The translations under genes and the position numbers were made by a program. Below, one piece after another: positions 41,792 to 50,730 of a DNA stretch of 51,459 nt. Each line of letters begins with the position of its first letter. The first letter of the stretch is position 1. This DNA comes from an uncultured Clostridia bacterium (lineage in GTDB: Bacteria > Bacillota > Clostridia > Christensenellales > Borkfalkiaceae). The DNA lies in NCBI GenBank assembly GCA_934271245.1, contig CAKQQY010000011.1, positions 1 through 51,459 of the forward strand, read 5' to 3'. A model generated the notes under the pieces. The model had not been told where the DNA came from. It saw only the letters and a program-made list of their open reading frames with translations, and did no database searches.

Positions 41792-42444
41792 ATTTTTTTA
41801 AATATTTTTTCGATAATTTCGGGGAATCCTTTTGCTAAAGAGTCAAGATTTCTCACGAATTGTTCTTGTTCGGATTCGGAACCGTATATGTCGGAAATGC
41901 CTTTTAACATTATAAGCGGTAATTTGTTTGATTCGCAAACCTGTGCGATTGCTGCGCCTTCCATGTCTCGAAGCGCGCAACCTTGGTTTGAAATCAGTTC
42001 GGCGTCTTCTTTTCCTGCGCTGAACCGATCTCCTGTGGCAAGCGAAGTCTTCTTAAACTCATTGAACGGGGCGGTTAAACAATCGAAGAAAACTCTGTCG
42101 TATTCCTGTATATAGCCTAACGGTACGGGGTCGATAGCGGTAACGTCAAAATCGTACTGCATACATTTATCGATAACGCAATAATCTAAAACATTTACCG
42201 AATTGTTTACCGCGCCGACAGATCCGAAGTTGATTAAATATTCCGGGGCGTAGTCGTCGATTATTTTTTGCGCGGTTAATGCCGCGCTGACTTTGCCGAT
42301 TCCCGAAATTGCAAGTACGATTTCCTTCCCGCAAAATTCACCTATATACGCTTTTTTGTCAAGAACGTACGTTTCTTTAACGTTTTCTATCTTATCGATA
42401 AAGTATTTTGCTTCGGATTTCAGAGCAATTATTATACCAATCAT
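41788..42444 (-). CDS. mtnN: 5'-methylthioadenosine/S-adenosylhomocysteine nucleosidase
   Basis: Hydrolyses MTA and SAH, recycling products of SAM-dependent reactions. The 218-aa protein shows the family blocks MIGIIIALKSEAKYF, ISGIGKVSAALTAQ, NFGSVGAV, ATGDRF, and RDMEGAAIAQVCES with the catalytic Glu. KGISDIYG carries the catalytic Asp. Slightly shorter than E. coli MtnN (232 aa). It has its own promoter on the minus strand and is the first gene of a two-gene operon with the AlkD-like gene. Confidence 0.92.
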   Translation of the reverse strand: MIGIIIALKSEAKYFIDKIENVKETYVLDKKAYIGEFCGKEIVLAISGIGKVSAALTAQKIIDDYAPEYLINFGSVGAVNNSVNVLDYCVIDKCMQYDFDVTAIDPVPLGYIQEYDRVFFDCLTAPFNEFKKTSLATGDRFSAGKEDAELISNQGCALRDMEGAAIAQVCESNKLPLIMLKGISDIYGSESEQEQFVRNLDSLAKGFPEIIEKIFKKI

Positions 42445-42476
42445 TTTTTACCTATTTTTCTATTGTCTTTTTGATT

Positions 42477-42505
42477 ATTTTAGCATATAATGATAGTAAT
42501 GTCAA
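42477..42505 (-). promoter_or_regulatory. Promoter of mtnN
   Basis: On the minus strand, consensus TTGACA (42500-42505) and TAAAAT (42477-42482) with a 17-bp spacer, 32 nt before the start codon. Confidence 0.75.
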
Positions 42506-42635
42506 AAAAAGTGATATTGTTATCGATGTGTAAAATTTGATAAAAAAATTTGAGTTTTTAGGGGTTAATTTTATAAAAAATTTTGTCGTATAATTTCGAA
42601 AAATAATAATAACAGCGTATTTTATTCAAAAACTA

Positions 42636-42664
42636 TTGACTTATTGAAAAAACGGTTGTAATAT
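42636..42664 (+). promoter_or_regulatory. Promoter of the amino-sugar cluster
   Basis: TTGACT (42636-42641) and TAATAT (42659-42664) with a 17-bp spacer, 35 nt before the GlmU-like start, which has CAGGGGG as ribosome site. A second isolated TATAAT near 42590 lacks a -35 box. Confidence 0.65.
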
Positions 42665-42699
42665 TTCTAATGTAATTTTTTCAAAATCAGGGGGTAAAA

Positions 42700-43350
42700 A
42701 TGAAATATAAGCACGGAAAAAACTTAAAAATTATTTCCAAAAGATCTGTTTTTATAGACGATACGGTAGTAATCGGCGATAACGTCACGATTTACGAAAA
42801 CAATCGCTTAGAGGGTAATACCGTTATAGGAGACAACGTTGTTGTTTTGCCTAACAACTATCTCATAGATACGAAAGTCGGTGACGGAACTATAATCAAT
42901 CATAGTCAATCCGAAAAAGCCGAAATAGGTAAAAACTGTAATATCGGACCTTTTGCAAGGCTTCGTCCGAATGCGAAATTATGCGATAACGTTCACGTAG
43001 GCGACTTTGTAGAAATTAAAAACGCTACTTTAGGCGAAGGAACGAAAGCCAACCATCTTGCGTATATAGGCGACGCCGATATAGGAAAAGAATGTAATAT
43101 CGGTTGCGGGGCGATTTTTGTTAATTACAACGGTAAAATTAAACAAAGAACCACCGTCGGAGATAATTCTTTTATCGGCAGCAACTGTAATATCATAGCG
43201 CCGGTTAATATAGAATCTAACACGTTTATTTGCGCCGGAACCACGGTGACTTCGGACGTAAACGAAGACGATTTCGTTATCGGAAGAGTACGACAGGAGA
43301 CGAAAGAAAACAGGGCTCACGAGTACCTGAAAAAAATAATAAAAAAATAA
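42700..43350 (+). CDS. Stand-alone GlmU acetyltransferase domain
   Basis: A left-handed beta-helix protein of 216 aa that corresponds only to the C-terminal half of GlmU, which acetylates glucosamine-1-phosphate. The signature GPFARLRP (R89), FVEIKNATLGEGTKANHLAYIGD with K107, H119 (catalytic base) and Y122, and CGAIFVNYNGK all match GlmU. The N-terminal uridylyltransferase domain with its LAAGxGTRM loop is absent; the first 75 residues are hexapeptide repeats and a start region. It opens an operon with nagB and glmM, the gene for the preceding enzyme, which supports the acetyltransferase role. Confidence 0.85.
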   Translation: MKYKHGKNLKIISKRSVFIDDTVVIGDNVTIYENNRLEGNTVIGDNVVVLPNNYLIDTKVGDGTIINHSQSEKAEIGKNCNIGPFARLRPNAKLCDNVHVGDFVEIKNATLGEGTKANHLAYIGDADIGKECNIGCGAIFVNYNGKIKQRTTVGDNSFIGSNCNIIAPVNIESNTFICAGTTVTSDVNEDDFVIGRVRQETKENRAHEYLKKIIKK

Positions 43351-43365
43351 AAGAGGGTTTCAAAG

Positions 43366-44091
43366 ATGAAAGTAATCAAGGTAAAAAACTACGAAGAAAT
43401 GAGTAAAGTTGCGGCAGAAATTTTTAAAGACGTCGTAAAGAACAAGCCGAACGCTGTATTGGGTCTTGCAACGGGTACCACACCGTTGGGGCTTTATTCG
43501 GAACTTATTAAAGATCATAAAGAAAACGGCACGACTTATAAAAATATAAAAACCGTAAACCTTGATGAATATGCGGGGCTCGATATCGAAAGCGATCAGA
43601 GTTACGTTTATTTTATGCGCCACAATCTTTTCGAAGGTTTGGATATCGATCTTAAAAATACCAATATCGAAAACGGTAAAGCTGAAGATAAAGAAAAGGA
43701 ATGTGAAAGATATAATAACTTGCTCGGCGAAATGCAGCAAGATATTCAACTTTTAGGTTTGGGTTCTAACGGTCATATTGCTTTTAACGAACCGAATACG
43801 CCTTTCGGAAGCGGTGTACATATCGTAAAACTTACCGAAAATACGATAAAAGACAATTCGAGATTGTTTGCGAATATAAACGACGTACCGCGTTACGCTT
43901 TCACAATGGGAATTAAAAATATAATGAACGCTAAAAAAATAGTTATTTTAGCGTCAGGCAAAAATAAAGCAAATGCAGTTAAGGCTTCTGTCGAAGGTGC
44001 GGTAACGGAAGACGTTCCCGCGAGCGTGTTACAACTTCATCCCGATTGCACATTCATTGTAGACGAAGAAGCGGCTTCTTTGCTGAAATAA
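43366..44091 (+). CDS. nagB: Glucosamine-6-phosphate deaminase
   Basis: Interconverts glucosamine-6-P and fructose-6-P plus ammonia. The 241-aa protein has VLGLATGTTPLGLYSELI, VNLDEYAGLDIESDQSYVYFM with the catalytic Asp, and LLGLGSNGHIAFNEPNTPFGS, which holds the catalytic His. It lacks the C-terminal allosteric extension of E. coli NagB (266 aa), as Firmicutes homologues do. NagB is usually catabolic, but here it lies between two biosynthetic genes. Confidence 0.95.
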   Translation: MKVIKVKNYEEMSKVAAEIFKDVVKNKPNAVLGLATGTTPLGLYSELIKDHKENGTTYKNIKTVNLDEYAGLDIESDQSYVYFMRHNLFEGLDIDLKNTNIENGKAEDKEKECERYNNLLGEMQQDIQLLGLGSNGHIAFNEPNTPFGSGVHIVKLTENTIKDNSRLFANINDVPRYAFTMGIKNIMNAKKIVILASGKNKANAVKASVEGAVTEDVPASVLQLHPDCTFIVDEEAASLLK

Positions 44092-44108
44092 TATATTAAG
44101 GAGTAAAA

Positions 44109-45428
44109 ATGGGGTTATATTTCGGTACAGACGGAATAAGGGGAAAGGTTAATCAGGACCTTACGGTAGAAATTGCCGAAAAAATAGGCAATGCTTTATC
44201 TACGCTTAAAACAAATCCGACGATTATCGTCGGGGCAGATACGAGAGTAAGTAATACGTATCTCGCTCTCGGCGTTGCTATCGGGGCAATGAAAGGCGGC
44301 GCGAACGTTATCGATATAGGTGTTTGCCCGACGGCGGGAATCGCTTTTATAACGAAAACGATTAAAGCCGATTACGGCGTAGTTATAAGCGCTTCGCATA
44401 ACAGCGGCGAATATAACGGAATAAAAGTTTTTAACGGCGACGGCTATAAACTCGGCGATAAGGAAGAAGAAAGAATCGAGCGTTGTTTTATACACGAAAA
44501 GGTAACGGATTTTCCCAACGTCGGAAAATACGAACAGGATTTCAGTCTGCTTAAACTTTATAAAAATTATCTGACCGACGCGAGCGAAAACAGCCTTAAA
44601 GGCGTAAAAATCGTTTTGGATTGCGCGTACGGGGCGGCGCATCGTATTGCGCCGGAAGTATTCAGGGCTCTCGGCGCGGACGTTGTTGCGACGAGTTGTA
44701 TAAACGACGGTCTTAAAATAAACGAAAATTGCGGCGCTTTGTATCCCGAAACGCTTGTTAAAAGAGTATTAAGATACGGCGCAGACATGGGTTTTGCGTT
44801 TGACGGCGACGCCGACAGATTGATTGCCGTAGACGAAAAAGGGCAGATTATCGACGGCGACCAGATAATATACGCGTTGGCGCTTTATTATAAAAAACAA
44901 GGCAAACTTCACGGTAACGCGGTTGTCGGAACGCGCCACACAAATATGGCGATAGAAGAAGCGCTTAAAAAGAACGACATCGAACTTATAAGAACCGATA
45001 TCGGAGATAAATACGTTCTTGCCAAACTTTTGGAAAAGAATTTGACTATCGGCGGAGAACAGAGCGGACATATAATTTTAACCGATAAGGGTACTACCGG
45101 CGACGGAATATTGTCGGCGATAACTCTTGCGAATATGGTTATTTCCGAAAAGAAAAAAATGTCCGATGTGGTAAGCGTAAAACTTTTCCCGCAAACGAAC
45201 AAAAACGTTTTGGTTGCAGATAAGTTCCACGTTATGAACAACGAACAATTAAACGACGAGATCGCAAAATATACGAACGAGTTGTCCGGAAAAGGAAGAA
45301 TCATGTTAAGGGCATCGGGAACCGAACCTAAAATCAGAGTAATGGTAGAAAGTAAAGATTCCGCTCTTAACGAAAACATTGCTAAAACGCTTGTTTCACT
45401 TATTGAAAAAATCGATAAAGGAATATAG
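44109..45428 (+). CDS. glmM: Phosphoglucosamine mutase
   Basis: Converts glucosamine-6-P to glucosamine-1-P for UDP-GlcNAc. In 439 aa: GLYFGTDGIRGKVNQDLT, the phosphoserine S96 in SASHN (followed by Ser, where Pro is usual in SASHNP), the metal loop FDGDADRLI, GGEQSGHII and the phosphate loop LRASGTEPKIRVMVE. AAGGAG precedes the ATG. In many Firmicutes glmM follows cdaA-cdaR; here it is with nagB and the GlmU-like acetyltransferase gene. Confidence 0.95.
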   Translation: MGLYFGTDGIRGKVNQDLTVEIAEKIGNALSTLKTNPTIIVGADTRVSNTYLALGVAIGAMKGGANVIDIGVCPTAGIAFITKTIKADYGVVISASHNSGEYNGIKVFNGDGYKLGDKEEERIERCFIHEKVTDFPNVGKYEQDFSLLKLYKNYLTDASENSLKGVKIVLDCAYGAAHRIAPEVFRALGADVVATSCINDGLKINENCGALYPETLVKRVLRYGADMGFAFDGDADRLIAVDEKGQIIDGDQIIYALALYYKKQGKLHGNAVVGTRHTNMAIEEALKKNDIELIRTDIGDKYVLAKLLEKNLTIGGEQSGHIILTDKGTTGDGILSAITLANMVISEKKKMSDVVSVKLFPQTNKNVLVADKFHVMNNEQLNDEIAKYTNELSGKGRIMLRASGTEPKIRVMVESKDSALNENIAKTLVSLIEKIDKGI

Positions 45429-45526
45429 TTGTTTTTTCCGGGCGGCGAAAAAATAAAAACGATAGTTTTATTGTAAACTGTTTGGACAGAAAATCGAATT
45501 AACTTTTTACGGGTGCAATATCCGAT

Positions 45527-45560
45527 AAATTCCGCCTTTTTACGGGCGGAATTTTTATTT
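45527..45560 (+). terminator. Terminator of the amino-sugar cluster
   Basis: Perfect 10-bp stem AAATTCCGCC (45527-45536) / GGCGGAATTT (45545-45554), 8-nt loop and T-run. It lies 100 nt past glmM; no gene is seen in between. Confidence 0.9.
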
Positions 45561-45577
45561 TAAAAGTACGGATAACG

Positions 45578-45606
45578 TTTACAAAAAAAAATTAATGTGC
45601 TATACT
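45578..45606 (+). promoter_or_regulatory. Promoter of pncB
   Basis: TTTACA (45578-45583) and TATACT (45601-45606) with a 17-bp spacer. It overlaps the upstream part of the pncB frame, which rules out the GTG at 45595 as the start. Confidence 0.7.
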
Positions 45607-45639
45607 GTATTTATTATAATAGGGTTTTTAGGAGTAAAT

Positions 45640-47085
45640 ATGGATAGCAAAAATCTTACCCTTCTTACCGATTTTTACGAATTAACGATGATGAACGGAT
45701 ATCTTCGTCACGGAAGAAAGGACGAAGTGGCTGTGTTCGACGTTTTTTTCAGACAGAACGGAATAATAACTTACTCGCTTGCTTGCGGTCTTGATCAGGT
45801 TATCGATTACGTTTTGAATTTACATTTCGATGAAGAAGATATAAGGTACCTTGAAAGTCTTAATTCGTTCGATAAGGAATTTTTGGATTATTTAAAAAAT
45901 TTCTCTTTTTCGGGCGATATTTACGCGGTTCCCGAAGGAACGATGGTTTTTCCGGGAGAGCCGATTTTAACGGTGAAAGCGCCCGTAATGGAAGCGCAAC
46001 TCGTCGAAACGGCAATTCTTAACATAGTGAATTTCGAAACTCTTATCGCTTCTAAGGCAGCAAAGGTTTGCTACGCTGCGAAAGGCGACGCCGTTATGGA
46101 ATTCGGTCTTCGCAGGGCGCAGGCTCCCGACGCAGGTATATACGGCGCGAGAGCGGCTGTTATCGGCGGATGCACTTCGACTTCCAACGTTCTTGCTGGT
46201 AAGATGTTCGGAATACCCGTTTCGGGAACCCACGCTCATAGTTGGGTAATGAATTTTAAGGACGAGTATACCGCTTTTTTGGAGTATGCGAAAATTTATC
46301 CCGATAACGCATTATTGCTTGTTGATACTTACGATACGTTAAAGAGCGGCGTTCCCAACGCAATCAAAGTTTTCGACGTTCTCAAAAAAGAAGGATATAA
46401 CCCGAAAGGCATAAGACTGGATTCGGGTGATCTTGCTTATTTAAGTAAAAAGGCGAGAAAAATGCTTGACGACGCCGGGTATCCCGATGCAAAGATTTGC
46501 GCTTCGGGCGACCTTGATGAATATTTGATAGAATCGTTGAAAAATCAGGGCGCGTGTATAGATTTCTGGGGTGTAGGAACTAAACTCATTACCAGCGCGG
46601 ATATGCCTGCTCTCGGCGGAGTATATAAACTTTCCGCCGTTTACGAAAACGGAAAAGAAATTCCGAAAATCAAAGTTTCCGATAACGAAGCGAAGATTAC
46701 AAACCCCGGGTTTAAAAATATTTACAGGGTATACGATAAAAAGACGGGTAAAGCCGAAGCGGATTGCATAGTTTTAAGAAGCGAAGAAAAGGTGGACGAA
46801 AGCAAACCGCTTGTGCTTACTCATCCGACGTACAGGTGGAAAACGATTGAGTTTACCGATTATAGAGTAAGATATTTACAAGAAGAAATATTCAAAGCGG
46901 GTAAACTCGTTTATAAAAGACCTTCTTTGTCCGAAATACAAGCGTACACTAAATCCGAACTCGATAGTTTTTGGGACGAATATAAAAGGCTTGATAGTCC
47001 GCATTTGTTTAAGGTGGATTTGTCAGATAAATTATATGAACTTAAAAAGAGTATGCTTGAGAGTTTGCGCAGCATAAAAAAATAA
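45640..47085 (+). CDS. pncB: Nicotinate phosphoribosyltransferase
   Basis: Makes nicotinate mononucleotide in the NAD salvage pathway. The protein has 481 aa from the ATG at 45640, which has AGGAG at normal spacing; the longer frame from 45595 runs through the promoter. Family blocks: LLTDFYELTMMNGYLRHG, EFGLRRAQAPDAGIYGARAA, GTHAHSWVM with the His that is phosphorylated in this family, and GIRLDSGDLAYLSKKAR. No other NAD gene is adjacent. Confidence 0.95.
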   Translation: MDSKNLTLLTDFYELTMMNGYLRHGRKDEVAVFDVFFRQNGIITYSLACGLDQVIDYVLNLHFDEEDIRYLESLNSFDKEFLDYLKNFSFSGDIYAVPEGTMVFPGEPILTVKAPVMEAQLVETAILNIVNFETLIASKAAKVCYAAKGDAVMEFGLRRAQAPDAGIYGARAAVIGGCTSTSNVLAGKMFGIPVSGTHAHSWVMNFKDEYTAFLEYAKIYPDNALLLVDTYDTLKSGVPNAIKVFDVLKKEGYNPKGIRLDSGDLAYLSKKARKMLDDAGYPDAKICASGDLDEYLIESLKNQGACIDFWGVGTKLITSADMPALGGVYKLSAVYENGKEIPKIKVSDNEAKITNPGFKNIYRVYDKKTGKAEADCIVLRSEEKVDESKPLVLTHPTYRWKTIEFTDYRVRYLQEEIFKAGKLVYKRPSLSEIQAYTKSELDSFWDEYKRLDSPHLFKVDLSDKLYELKKSMLESLRSIKK

Positions 47086-47103
47086 AAATACGGCAGGTTA
47101 ATT

Positions 47104-47685
47104 TTGGAATTAACTAAAAAAAAGTATAAAAAAGAAGAAGTTTTGGAACTTCTTAAAGAATATAAAGCGGAATGCGACGAAAAAACCGACGATTTAGTTT
47201 TTAAGTTGGAAGCGATAAAAAAAGAAAAAGCGTTGGCGGAAGCCGAACTTTTTTCGTACAAACAAAAGGAATCGCTTATCAATAAGTCGTTGGAAGACGC
47301 GCGCACGTATGCCGACGCAATGCAAAAAGAAACCGATTTAAAGTATTCTTTGGAAGAAGAAAAACTTAAAAAATTTTCTGTGAAATGGAAATCGTATTTC
47401 GGCTATCTTAAAGAAAAATATCCGTTTTATCCTGCGTTAAAAGAAAGAGAAGCGTTGCTTGAAAAAGTAAACGGTCTTTTCGGGAACAGTTCGCCGACGC
47501 AAACGGTTATAGAGGCAGACGAATTGCTTGCGGACGAAGAAAACGCGTTTAACCCGCAAAGGCGTATAAACGACTATATCTCCGCTACCGGCGATAACGG
47601 GTTTAATCTTGAAGAAGTGTTAAACCCCGGCGAACTTAAATTGGAGGACTTATGCAAGGAACTCGGCTTAATGGAAGACGAATAG
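47104..47685 (+). CDS. Coiled-coil protein, possibly DivIVA-like
   Basis: A 193-aa acidic protein. Residues about 5-105 form an almost unbroken coiled coil (EEVLELLKEYKAECDEKTDD, YKQKESLINKSLEDARTYAD), and the C-terminal part is acidic and probably disordered, ending KLEDLCKELGLMEDE. The YKxxExxLxxSLxxA pattern resembles DivIVA-type cell-pole proteins, and divIVA-type genes often lie upstream of lspA, so DivIVA-like is the best guess. The typical N-terminal membrane-binding loop of DivIVA is not evident. The start is TTG at 47104. The last 34 bases overlap lspA. Confidence 0.5.
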   Translation: MELTKKKYKKEEVLELLKEYKAECDEKTDDLVFKLEAIKKEKALAEAELFSYKQKESLINKSLEDARTYADAMQKETDLKYSLEEEKLKKFSVKWKSYFGYLKEKYPFYPALKEREALLEKVNGLFGNSSPTQTVIEADELLADEENAFNPQRRINDYISATGDNGFNLEEVLNPGELKLEDLCKELGLMEDE

Positions 47686-48203
47686 TATCGGAAATTATAC
47701 CAATTTTGGTACTTATTGCAACGATTGTTATAGACCGTGTTACTAAAGCGTATATAGAGAGAATATACGCCGAAGGTTGGCGGGGAACGACGGTTATCGA
47801 AGGCTTTTTCGAAATAACGCGCAGTTTAAATAAAGGCGCGGCGTGGAGTTTATTTGCCGATAAAGAATGGGGACAGACTTTTTTTAAGATTTTAACTTTG
47901 ATTGCTTTACCGTCTTTTATTGCATATTATGTTTTTGTGGTTATAAAAGATAAAAAATGGCTAAAATACGCATTGTCGTTCGTTATCGGCGGAATGATCG
48001 GTAATTTCGTCGACAGAATGGCTTTCGGCGCCGTAACCGACTTTTTAAGTTTCACGTTCGGCTCCTACGTGTTTCCTACTTTCAATATGGCAGATACTTT
48101 TTTATGCGTAGGCGTTGCAATGCTTATGATATATTATCTGTTTTTGGACGACAGCGCACTGTTTGGGAAAAATGGAAAAAAAGAACTTTCTGATAAACAA
48201 TAG
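47652..48203 (+). CDS. lspA: Lipoprotein signal peptidase II
   Basis: Cleaves signal peptides of diacylated prolipoproteins. The 183-aa protein has four membrane helices. The catalytic aspartates are D121 in GNFVDRM and D148 in FNMADTF; LNKGAAWSLF near residue 60 is the conserved first loop. The ATG at 47652 has GGAGGA just upstream, within the end of the preceding coiled-coil gene. The gene overlaps rluD by about 32 bases. Confidence 0.94.
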   Translation: MQGTRLNGRRIVSEIIPILVLIATIVIDRVTKAYIERIYAEGWRGTTVIEGFFEITRSLNKGAAWSLFADKEWGQTFFKILTLIALPSFIAYYVFVVIKDKKWLKYALSFVIGGMIGNFVDRMAFGAVTDFLSFTFGSYVFPTFNMADTFLCVGVAMLMIYYLFLDDSALFGKNGKKELSDKQ

Positions 48204-49083
48204 TAACGACGTAGGGAAACGTATTGACGTTTTTTTGTCGGAAGCGACGGGATTTACCCGTTCGAGAATAAAAAAACTTTGCGATGACGGCAACGTAGCC
48301 GTTAACGGAGAGATAGTAAAAGCGAATAAAACGGTAAAAATAAACGATTATATAAACGTTACCGTACCGGATAACGTAGAGTTGGATTTAACTCCCGAAG
48401 ATATTGCGCTCGACGTCGTATATCAGGACGAAGACGTGGCTGTAATAAATAAACCGCAAGGAATGACCGTTCATGCAGGAAACGGAACGAAAGGAAGTAC
48501 TCTTGTAAACGCCTTGCTTTATCATCTGGATAGTTTATCGGGGATAAACGGCGTTATAAGACCGGGAATAGTGCATAGAATCGATAAAAACACGTCTGGG
48601 CTGCTGGTTGTCGCAAAAAACGATAACGCTCACTTAAAACTTGCCGAACAGTTGCAGGATAAAACTTGTAAAAGAATATATCTCGCGCTTCTGGAAGGAA
48701 CTGTAAAAGAAGATAAAGGAACTATAAGAACTTTTATCGGAAGAGATAATAAAGACAGAACTAAAATGGCGGTCACGACTTCGGGAAGAGAAGCGATAAC
48801 CGATTATAAAGTAATAAAAAGATATCAGAATTACACGCTGTGCGAATTTTCGTTGCGGACGGGGAGGACTCACCAGATAAGGGTTCACGCTAAATATATC
48901 GGACATCCTGTGGTTGGGGACCCCGAATACGGGTATAAAAACGGCAAATTTAAGTTAAACGGTCAACTTTTGCATGCGAAAGAATTGACTTTCGTTCATC
49001 CGAGAACGGGCGAAAAGATGACGTTTACTGCGCCGTTGCCCGATTATTTCGTCGAAGTGCTGAATAAATTAAAAGAAATATAA
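48172..49083 (+). CDS. rluD: RluA/RluD-family pseudouridine synthase
   Basis: Converts uridines to pseudouridine in 23S rRNA or tRNA. The N-terminal S4 domain (RIDVFLSEATGFTRSRIKKL) is followed by the catalytic domain with HRIDKNTSGLLVVAKN, where the Asp is the nucleophile. RTHQIRVHAKYIGHPVVGD closes the core. A TTG at 48163 is in frame; I prefer the ATG at 48172 (303 aa). Both lie inside lspA, and neither has a strong ribosome site, so coupling to lspA is likely. RluD is assigned over RluA and RluC because of the lspA neighbour. Confidence 0.92.
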   Translation: MEKKNFLINNSNDVGKRIDVFLSEATGFTRSRIKKLCDDGNVAVNGEIVKANKTVKINDYINVTVPDNVELDLTPEDIALDVVYQDEDVAVINKPQGMTVHAGNGTKGSTLVNALLYHLDSLSGINGVIRPGIVHRIDKNTSGLLVVAKNDNAHLKLAEQLQDKTCKRIYLALLEGTVKEDKGTIRTFIGRDNKDRTKMAVTTSGREAITDYKVIKRYQNYTLCEFSLRTGRTHQIRVHAKYIGHPVVGDPEYGYKNGKFKLNGQLLHAKELTFVHPRTGEKMTFTAPLPDYFVEVLNKLKEI

Positions 49084-49099
49084 ATAAGGAGTAACTTTA

Positions 49100-49396
49100 A
49101 TGAGTAAAGACAATAACAATTTAGGAACCAAAAAGGGTTGGATGAATCTGTTTTCTTTTATCGTACTTATAATAGCGGCCGTGTTGATTGTTATAAGACG
49201 TTTACTTCCCGCTATCGGGGTAGACGTTTCAGGTCCTTTTTTTACGATTTTAGACACGATTAAAGACTTATTGTTGTTAATCGTTATCGGTGTTACCGCT
49301 TACGCATTTGTAAGACCTTTAAAGAAAGGTTGGAAAATCGTTTATGCGGTTGCAATCGTCGTTTTTGCAATCGGAATAATACTTGCTTGGATTTAA
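49100..49396 (+). CDS. Small hydrophobic membrane protein
   Basis: A 98-aa protein with three predicted membrane helices: residues about 16-34 (LFSFIVLIIAAVLIVIRRLL), 50-68 and 78-96. The start MSKDNNNLGTKKGW is polar. AAGGAG is well placed. No family is recognised. It lies 16 nt after rluD and 17 nt before der, so it is part of the same run. The translation is clean and uses the same codons as its neighbours, so it is likely a real gene. Confidence 0.8.
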   Translation: MSKDNNNLGTKKGWMNLFSFIVLIIAAVLIVIRRLLPAIGVDVSGPFFTILDTIKDLLLLIVIGVTAYAFVRPLKKGWKIVYAVAIVVFAIGIILAWI

Positions 49397-49413
49397 CTTA
49401 GGAGAAAAACATA

Positions 49414-50730
49414 ATGGCAAAACCTTTGGTTGCCGTAGTCGGCAGACCGAACGTAGGCAAATCTACTTTTTTTAATAAAGTCGTGGGGAAAAAGATTTCT
49501 ATCGTAGAAAATTTTCCCGGGGTAACGAGAGATCGATTGTATGCCGACGCAGAATGGTGCGGGCATTACTTTACTCTTGTCGATACCGGCGGATTAGAGT
49601 TGAAATCTACCGACGAAATGTGGATGCATATCCAGAAGCAGGCGGAAATAGCGATTGAAACGGCAGACGTGATTATATTGTTTACCGACGTAAAAACCGG
49701 TCTTAACTCGGGCGACGAAGACGTAGCGATGAAACTTCGTAAATCGGGGAAACCGATTGTTCTTGCCGTAAATAAACTTGATAATTACGACCCCGAAAAA
49801 CTTTACGAGTTCTATAATCTTGGATTAGGGGAACCTTTCGGTATTTCGGCTGAACACGGTACAGGTATAGGCGATCTTTTAGATGAAGTCGTGTCGCATT
49901 TTAAGGATATAGGCGAGAAGAACGACGACGAATACATAAAACTCGCCGTCGTCGGAAAACCTAATGCGGGCAAATCGAGTTTATGTAATAAATTACTGGG
50001 GTTTGATAGGACGATTGTGTCTGACATAGCGGGTACTACGAGAGATGCTATCGATACTCCGTTTAAGTATAAAGACAAAGATTATATGCTTATCGATACC
50101 GCGGGTATCAGAAAAAAGAAAAGCGTAGAAGAAGACCTTGAATATTACAGCGTGTTAAGGGCGTTGGGCGCTATAAGAAGAGCGGACGTTTGCCTTATTG
50201 TTATCGATGCCGAACAAGGAATTACCGAGCAGGACGTTAAGATTTGCGGGTATGTTCACGAGCAGGGAAAGCCTTCCGTTATCGTAATGAATAAGTGGGA
50301 TCTTATCGAAAAAGACACTAACACGATTAACAAATTTAATTCCGATCTTGCCGAAGCGCTTAAATTTATGGATTACTTTAAATCGGTGTATATTTCGGCG
50401 AAAACGGGGCAACGCGCAGATAAGGTGTTGGATATTGCCGAAACCGTTCTTAATAATTCCAGACGCAGGATTTCTACGGGGCAACTTAACGATTTGATTT
50501 TGGATTGCGTAAGAATTAGCGAACCGCCTTCTTATAACGGAAGAAGATTAAAGATAATGTACGTTACGGAAAACGACGTCAATCCGCCGTCATTCATCTT
50601 TTTTGTAAACGATACCGAACTTATGCATTTTTCTTACAGAAGATATCTTGAAAATTGTTTGAGAAGGGCGTATGATTTTTCGGGTACGCCGATTAAATTA
50701 TCCGTAAGGGCAAACGACGGAGATGAGTAA
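49414..50730 (+). CDS. der: Ribosome-assembly GTPase Der (EngA)
   Basis: A tandem GTPase of 438 aa needed for 50S assembly. The first G domain has GRPNVGKST, FPGVTRDR, DTGG and NKLD; the second has GKPNAGKSS, IAGTTRDA, DTAGIRKK and NKWD. The C-terminal KH-like domain follows (SEPPSYNGRRLKIMYVTE). Der is the only family with this doubled G domain, so the call is safe. GGAG precedes the ATG. der-plsY is a common Firmicutes order. Confidence 0.97.
   Translation: MAKPLVAVVGRPNVGKSTFFNKVVGKKISIVENFPGVTRDRLYADAEWCGHYFTLVDTGGLELKSTDEMWMHIQKQAEIAIETADVIILFTDVKTGLNSGDEDVAMKLRKSGKPIVLAVNKLDNYDPEKLYEFYNLGLGEPFGISAEHGTGIGDLLDEVVSHFKDIGEKNDDEYIKLAVVGKPNAGKSSLCNKLLGFDRTIVSDIAGTTRDAIDTPFKYKDKDYMLIDTAGIRKKKSVEEDLEYYSVLRALGAIRRADVCLIVIDAEQGITEQDVKICGYVHEQGKPSVIVMNKWDLIEKDTNTINKFNSDLAEALKFMDYFKSVYISAKTGQRADKVLDIAETVLNNSRRRISTGQLNDLILDCVRISEPPSYNGRRLKIMYVTENDVNPPSFIFFVNDTELMHFSYRRYLENCLRRAYDFSGTPIKLSVRANDGDE

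Noticed and set aside
45595..45597. GTG as start of pncB
   Set aside because: It lies inside the pncB promoter, before the -10 box; the ATG at 45640 has AGGAG and matches the family start.
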